Shown piece after piece: positions 6,088-9,278 of a stretch of DNA of 9,278 nucleotides (the first letter of the stretch is position 1; each line of letters opens with the position of its first letter). Position numbers and translations under genes: made by a program. Under the pieces are notes generated by a model that was not told the DNA's origin, did no database searches, and was given only the letters and a program-made list of their open reading frames with translations. Source of the stretch: JBFHNV01 sp965365655 (GTDB lineage: Bacteria > Pseudomonadota > Gammaproteobacteria > HK1); assembly GCA_965365655.1 (NCBI GenBank), contig CBDUCN010000213.1, positions 1 to 9,278 of the forward strand, read 5' to 3'.

Positions 6088-7083
6088 TCAGGCGAACAGG
6101 CCCTCGTACGCGAACAGCGCGACTGCGCCGCCGGTGTGCACGAACACCACGTTCTCGCCGGCGGTGAAGCGCCCGGCGCGGATCAGGCCGATGAGGCCCG
6201 CCATGCCCTTGCCCGAGTACACCGGGTCGAGCAGCAGGCCCTCGGTGCGCGCGAGCAGCCGGATCGCCTCCACCATCTCCGGGGTGGGCTGGCCGTAGCC
6301 CGGGCCCACGTAGCCGCCGTCGGCGACCACCGCGTCGCGCGCGATGCCGCCGGCGACGCCCGCGTGCTCCGCGGTGCGCTCGGCCAGCGCGTGCACCGCC
6401 TGCTCCTGCTTCTCGCGCGGCTGGCGCACGCTGATGCCGAGCACCGGGATGCCGCTGTTGGTGCCGGCGAAGCCCACCACCAGGCCGGCCTGCGTGCCGG
6501 CGCTGCCCGTCGCGTGCACCACGTGGTCGATGCGCAGCCCCATGTCGTTCGCCTGCTGCAGCATCTCCATCGCGCAGCTCACGTAGCCGAGCGCCCCGGT
6601 GGGATTGGAGCCGCCGCCGGGAATCACGTACGGCTTGCGTCCGGCGGCGGCGAGCTCCTCGCCGATGGCCTCGGCCGCGGCGTTCATGTCGCCCCCCGCG
6701 GCGCAGAAGCGCACCTCGGCGCCGAACATCTGGTCCAGGAACACGTTGCCGGTGCGCTCGTAGTCGTCGCCGGTGTCCGGAACGCGGCGCTCCAGCAGCA
6801 CCACGCAGTCGAGGCCCAGCCGGGCCGCGGCCGCCGCGGTCTGGCGTGCGTGGTTCGACTGCACCGCGCCCTGGGTCACGACGCAGTCGGCGCCGCGCGC
6901 GAGCGCCTCGCCCATCAGGAAGTCCAGCTTGCGGGTCTTGTTGCCGCCGGTGGCGAGGCCGGTGCAGTCGTCGCGCTTCACCCACAGCGTGGGCCCGCCC
7001 AGGGCCTCGCTCAGGCGCGGCATGGGCTCGAGCGGCGTAGGGGCGTGGCACAGGCGGACACGGGGGAAGCGGGACAGGTGCAT
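6088..7083 (-). CDS. PLP-dependent D-cysteine desulfhydrase / L-cysteate sulfo-lyase family enzyme
   Basis: This 331-residue cytoplasmic enzyme belongs to the fold-type II PLP family that includes D-cysteine desulfhydrase (DcyD), L-cysteate sulfo-lyase (CuyA) and ACC deaminase. The first two release pyruvate and ammonia plus sulfide or sulfite. The PLP Schiff-base lysine is K49 in TGGNKTRKLDFL. The substrate-carboxylate loop is QSNHARQT (S76, N77, H78), and the phosphate-binding turn is TGSAGTQAG (about 192-200). Conserved Tyr residues lie in GPGYG (Y263) and LDPVYSGKG (Y289), and HTGGAVALF is near the C-terminus. The segments DDCTGLATGGNKTRK and IPGGGSNPTGALGYV resemble CuyA as much as DcyD, so I give no symbol. 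ATG 7083 is chosen because MHLSRFPRVRL is the family N-terminus and GAGG lies 6 bases upstream; the extension to 7269 is low-complexity. It is divergent from an ABC importer, which may supply its substrate. Confidence 0.85.
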   Translation of the reverse strand: MHLSRFPRVRLCHAPTPLEPMPRLSEALGGPTLWVKRDDCTGLATGGNKTRKLDFLMGEALARGADCVVTQGAVQSNHARQTAAAAARLGLDCVVLLERRVPDTGDDYERTGNVFLDQMFGAEVRFCAAGGDMNAAAEAIGEELAAAGRKPYVIPGGGSNPTGALGYVSCAMEMLQQANDMGLRIDHVVHATGSAGTQAGLVVGFAGTNSGIPVLGISVRQPREKQEQAVHALAERTAEHAGVAGGIARDAVVADGGYVGPGYGQPTPEMVEAIRLLARTEGLLLDPVYSGKGMAGLIGLIRAGRFTAGENVVFVHTGGAVALFAYEGLFA

Positions 7084-7240
7084 GACGGGCCTCGCGGCGT
7101 GATGGGTGGATGATGGCCCGCCCGGGACGGACCGTGCCCGCGGCCTCGTGCGGCGTCCTGCACGCGCCGATCGCGCCGTCCGGATCCGCCGCGCCGCGTG
7201 CGGGCGCGGCGCCCGGCGTCGCGCTGCCGCGGGCGCCGTG

Positions 7241-7269
7241 ATTCGACCACAACAGTGCACTCCGCACAA
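7241..7269 (-). promoter_or_regulatory. Candidate sigma70 promoter of the PLP enzyme gene
   Basis: Read on the minus strand, TTGTGC (7264-7269) and TCGAAT (7241-7246) are separated by exactly 17 bases. They match three of six -35 and four of six -10 consensus positions. The predicted leader to ATG 7083 is about 150 bases. The elements lie in the most AT-rich part of the region, and AGTGCACT sits between them. Confidence 0.4.
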
Positions 7270-7316
7270 AAAGGGGACGCCCGCGCCGCCGCAGCACAGG
7301 CCGGCGCGGGCGCCGA

Positions 7317-7345
7317 TTGCCTCGCCCCGGCGAGCGGGCTAGATT
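7317..7345 (+). promoter_or_regulatory. Candidate sigma70 promoter of the solute-binding protein gene
   Basis: TTGCCT (7317-7322) and TAGATT (7340-7345) are separated by exactly 17 bases. Each matches four of six consensus positions. Transcription would begin near 7352, giving a leader of about 91 bases that contains the 7388-7406 stem and the ribosome binding site. Confidence 0.5.
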
Positions 7346-7428
7346 GCGCGTCGGCCACACCGGGGTCCGTTCTGGACAGCTGGCCGAGGCCGCCGCAGAA
7401 GCGGCCCGCACGAGAACTCACATCGCCC

Positions 7429-7435
7429 GAGGAGA
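7429..7435 (+). promoter_or_regulatory. Ribosome binding site of the solute-binding protein gene
   Basis: GAGGAGA ends 7 bases before ATG 7443. It is one of the two strongest Shine-Dalgarno matches in the window, consistent with high expression of a periplasmic binding protein, and it fixes the start codon. Confidence 0.75.
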
Positions 7436-7442
7436 ACCGCAC

Positions 7443-9044
7443 ATGAAGATCCCAAGACGCTCCCTCGCGGGGCTGGCCGGCGCATTGCTGGCCGCTCTCG
7501 CCTTCGGTAACACCGCGCTCGCGCAGAAGCAGGGGGGCACCCTGGTGATGCTGGTGCAGCCGGAGCCGCCCACGCTCGCCTCGTACCTGTCCACCTCGGG
7601 CCCGATCGGCATGGTGGCCGCGAAGATCTACGACGGCCTGCTCGAGTACGACACCGAGCTCAAGCCGCAGCCCGGGCTCGCCGAGTCCTGGACCGTGTCG
7701 CCGGACGGCATGACCATCACCTTCAAGCTGCGCAAGGGCGTCAAGTTCCACGACGGCAAGCCGCTGACGGCGGCGGACGTGCAGTTCTCGATCATGGACG
7801 TGGCGAAGGTCACCCACCCGCGCGGCCCCAACACCTTCCTCGCGGTGACCGAGGTGCAGACGCCGGACGACCACACGGTGGTGCTGAAGCTCTCGGAGCC
7901 CGCGCCGTACATGATGATGGCCTTCTCCGGCTACGAGACGCCGATCCTGCCGAAGCACGTGTTCGGGCAGGGGGATCTCCGCTCGCACCCGAACGCGAAC
8001 AAGCCGATCGGCTCCGGGCCCTTCAAGTTCACCGAGTGGAAGAAGGGACAGTACATCCGTCTCGATCGCAACCCGGACTACTGGAAGAAGGGGCAGCCGT
8101 ACCTGGATCGCATCGTCGCGCGCTTCATCGCCGACCCGTCGACGCGCACCGCGGCGCTGGAGAAGGGCGAAGCGCACTTCGCCGCGATGGGCGCGGTGCC
8201 GTTCAACGACGCGAAGAAGCTCGCCGCGATCCCGAGCCTGACCGTGACCACGAAGGGTCACGAGATGATCTCGCCGGTGTCCGAGCTGCTGCTCAACACC
8301 AAGAACAAGCCGCTGGACGACAAGCAGGTGCGCAAGGCCATCGCGTACGCGATGAACCGCCAGTTCATCATCGACAACATCTGGTTCGGCTACGGCAAGC
8401 CCGCGACCGGCCCGATGAGCTCCAACTTCGCCCCCTCGGGCCTGTACACCGACGAGGTGACCATCTACGAGGTGGGTGACGAGGGCGTCGACATGGCGAA
8501 CAAGATCCTCGACGACGCCGGCTATGCGAAGAACGCGGACGGCGTGCGCTTCGAGCTGATGCACGACTCGCTGCCGTACGGCCAGGAGTGGACCCGCTTC
8601 GGCGAGTACGTGCAGCAGCAGCTCGGCAAGATCGGCATCAAGGTCACGATCCGCCAGGAGGACGTGGCGCGCTGGCTGAAGCGCACCTACACCGACCACG
8701 ACTTCGACACCACCGCGAACTACCTCTACAACCTGTCCGACCCGGTGGTCGGCGTGCACCGCGCGGTGCACTCGTCGACCATCAAGCCGGGCACGGTGTT
8801 CACGAACGGCTCCTACTGGTCGGATCCCAAGGTCGACGAGCTGCTGAACAAGGCCAAGGTCGAGCCCGACGCGAAGAAGCGCGGCGCGCTCTACGCCGAG
8901 GCGCTGAAGTACGTCGCCGAGGAGATCCCGATCATCTGGATCCACGAGATGAACTTCCCGACCGTGATCAACAACCAGTTCGACGACGTCATCGTCTCGG
9001 CGCTGGGCGTGTACTCGAACTTCGACCGGGCCTACAAGAAGTAG
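7443..9044 (+). CDS. ABC transporter periplasmic solute-binding protein, family 5 (Dpp/Opp type)
   Basis: This 533-residue periplasmic protein captures a solute, typically a peptide, opine, nickel or sugar oligomer in this family, and delivers it to an inner-membrane ABC permease. The signal peptide has a basic start (MKIPRR), a hydrophobic core and a likely signal peptidase I site ALA/QK after residue 27. The mature protein opens with GGTLVML. The family 5 signature region PGLAESW ... GVKFHDGKPLTAADV lies at about 77-113. Other typical segments are PIGSGPFKF, DDKQVRKAIAYAMNR and EIPIIWIHEMN near the end. ATG 7443 is preceded by GAGGAGA with 7 bases between; an upstream in-frame TTG at 7317 lies in the promoter and would spoil the signal peptide. 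The permease gene begins 76 bp downstream on the same strand. The ligand cannot be read from the sequence; the divergent cysteine/cysteate lyase hints at a sulfur compound or peptide. Confidence 0.92.
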   Translation: MKIPRRSLAGLAGALLAALAFGNTALAQKQGGTLVMLVQPEPPTLASYLSTSGPIGMVAAKIYDGLLEYDTELKPQPGLAESWTVSPDGMTITFKLRKGVKFHDGKPLTAADVQFSIMDVAKVTHPRGPNTFLAVTEVQTPDDHTVVLKLSEPAPYMMMAFSGYETPILPKHVFGQGDLRSHPNANKPIGSGPFKFTEWKKGQYIRLDRNPDYWKKGQPYLDRIVARFIADPSTRTAALEKGEAHFAAMGAVPFNDAKKLAAIPSLTVTTKGHEMISPVSELLLNTKNKPLDDKQVRKAIAYAMNRQFIIDNIWFGYGKPATGPMSSNFAPSGLYTDEVTIYEVGDEGVDMANKILDDAGYAKNADGVRFELMHDSLPYGQEWTRFGEYVQQQLGKIGIKVTIRQEDVARWLKRTYTDHDFDTTANYLYNLSDPVVGVHRAVHSSTIKPGTVFTNGSYWSDPKVDELLNKAKVEPDAKKRGALYAEALKYVAEEIPIIWIHEMNFPTVINNQFDDVIVSALGVYSNFDRAYKK

Positions 9045-9059
9045 GCGCCGTGCCCCGTC

Positions 9060-9093
9060 CGGTCACCCGGCGGCCGCGGCCGCCGGGTGACCG
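9060..9093. repeat. 34-bp perfect palindrome between binding protein and permease genes
   Basis: The half-site CGGTCACCCGGCGGCCG (9060-9076) is followed directly by its exact reverse complement (9077-9093). In RNA this would form a very stable GC-rich stem-loop starting 16 bases after the binding protein stop. No T-run follows. In other binding-protein transport operons, such as malE-malF, intercistronic hairpins protect the upstream message or reduce read-through, giving more binding protein than permease. I infer the same role here. Confidence 0.8.
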
Positions 9094-9106
9094 ACTTCCC
9101 GTGTAC

Positions 9107-9111
9107 GGAGG
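9107..9111 (+). promoter_or_regulatory. Ribosome binding site of the permease gene
   Basis: GGAGG lies 9 bases before ATG 9121 and 13 bases beyond the 34-bp palindrome. A folded hairpin would leave it accessible. It supports 9121 as the start. Confidence 0.7.
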
Positions 9112-9120
9112 GCCGTCCCG

Positions 9121-9278
9121 ATGACCGGCGCGCGTCTCCTGCGCTACGTGATCTGGCGCCTGCTGCAGGCCATCCCGGTGATCCTCGGGGTCACCGTGCT
9201 GTGCTTCCTGATGCTGCAGATCGCCCCCGGCGACATGGCCGAGGTGCTGGCCGGCGAATCCGGCGGCGCGTCGCCCGG
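9121..9278 (+). CDS. ABC transporter inner-membrane permease (DppB/OppB type), 3' end missing
   Basis: Only the first 52 residues are present before the right edge. They start MTGARLLRYVIWRLLQAIP and continue into one transmembrane helix (about 17-34, VILGVTVLCFLML). The helix is followed by QIAPGD, a conserved motif just after the first helix in DppB/OppB permeases, where a short basic N-terminus, one helix and a PGD motif precede the periplasmic loop. Together with the family 5 binding protein gene immediately upstream, this identifies the first permease subunit of a dipeptide/oligopeptide-type importer. The second permease and the ATPase genes are expected beyond the window. The ligand is unknown. 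Confidence 0.85.
   Translation, partial: MTGARLLRYVIWRLLQAIPVILGVTVLCFLMLQIAPGDMAEVLAGESGGASP

Larger units (their letters stand above)
7084..7442. other. 359-bp divergent intergenic regulatory region
   Basis: This region separates the minus-strand PLP enzyme gene from the plus-strand solute-binding protein gene and holds a candidate promoter for each. I see no gene in it. It contains a relatively AT-rich patch at about 7241-7273, the 8-bp palindrome AGTGCACT at 7254-7261 between the minus-strand promoter elements, and a 6-bp stem GGCCGC/GCGGCC (7388-7393 with 7401-7406) in the plus-strand leader. The palindrome is well placed for an operator, but no regulator gene is in the window. Confidence 0.55.

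Noticed and set aside
5428..7113. Plus-strand open frame of 561 codons across the non-coding gap and the PLP enzyme gene
   Set aside because: It is mostly antisense to the PLP gene, with Arg/Ala/His-rich low-complexity sequence and no motif. Long antisense frames are expected at this GC content.
5873..7411. Minus-strand open frame of 512 codons over the PLP enzyme gene
   Set aside because: It is a different frame from the PLP enzyme, Arg/Gly/Ala/Pro-rich and without motifs, while the other frame has all the family residues.
7011..8945. Minus-strand open frame of 644 codons antisense to the solute-binding protein gene
   Set aside because: It is the codon-aligned antisense shadow of a clear family 5 binding protein. 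Its Val/Leu/Arg/His-rich content is typical of such shadows.

Overview
The window is high-GC DNA with dense, GC3-biased coding on both strands. It looks like chromosomal sequence from a Gram-negative proteobacterium: a CpxP/CpxR/CpxA-type envelope-stress set, a Prc tail-specific protease with a signal peptide, and a periplasmic peptide-type ABC binding protein. Gamma- or betaproteobacteria fit best, but the genus cannot be told from the sequence. I see no mobile element, CRISPR array, tRNA or rRNA.

Layout. Bases 1-2514 (+) carry the 3' part of a CpxP/Spy-like periplasmic protein, an OmpR-family response regulator very like CpxR, and a HAMP/HisKA sensor kinase. A 14-bp inverted repeat lies between the first two genes, and a -10-like TACAAT is placed so that the regulator mRNA would be leaderless. 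Bases 2577-5561 (-) converge on this set and hold a small rhomboid protease and, upstream of it, a large Prc-type protease. A non-coding stretch of about 526 bp (5562-6087) holds a 22-bp perfect palindrome. Bases 6088-7083 (-) encode a PLP enzyme of the D-cysteine desulfhydrase / L-cysteate sulfo-lyase / ACC deaminase family. A 359-bp divergent region with a candidate promoter for each side separates it from a family 5 ABC solute-binding protein (7443-9044, +). A 34-bp perfect palindrome follows, and then the start of a DppB/OppB-type permease that runs off the right edge.

How the parts may fit together. The left half reads as an envelope proteostasis neighbourhood: stress sensing (CpxP/A/R-like), intramembrane proteolysis (rhomboid) and periplasmic tail-specific proteolysis (Prc). 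The right half reads as an uptake and catabolism unit in which a Dpp/Opp-type importer is divergent from a sulfur amino acid lyase; the shared substrate is an inference from position. No wholly new system is evident. The most interesting signals are regulatory: the large palindromes, the leaderless regulator start, and the unresolved substrate of the PLP enzyme and its neighbouring transporter.
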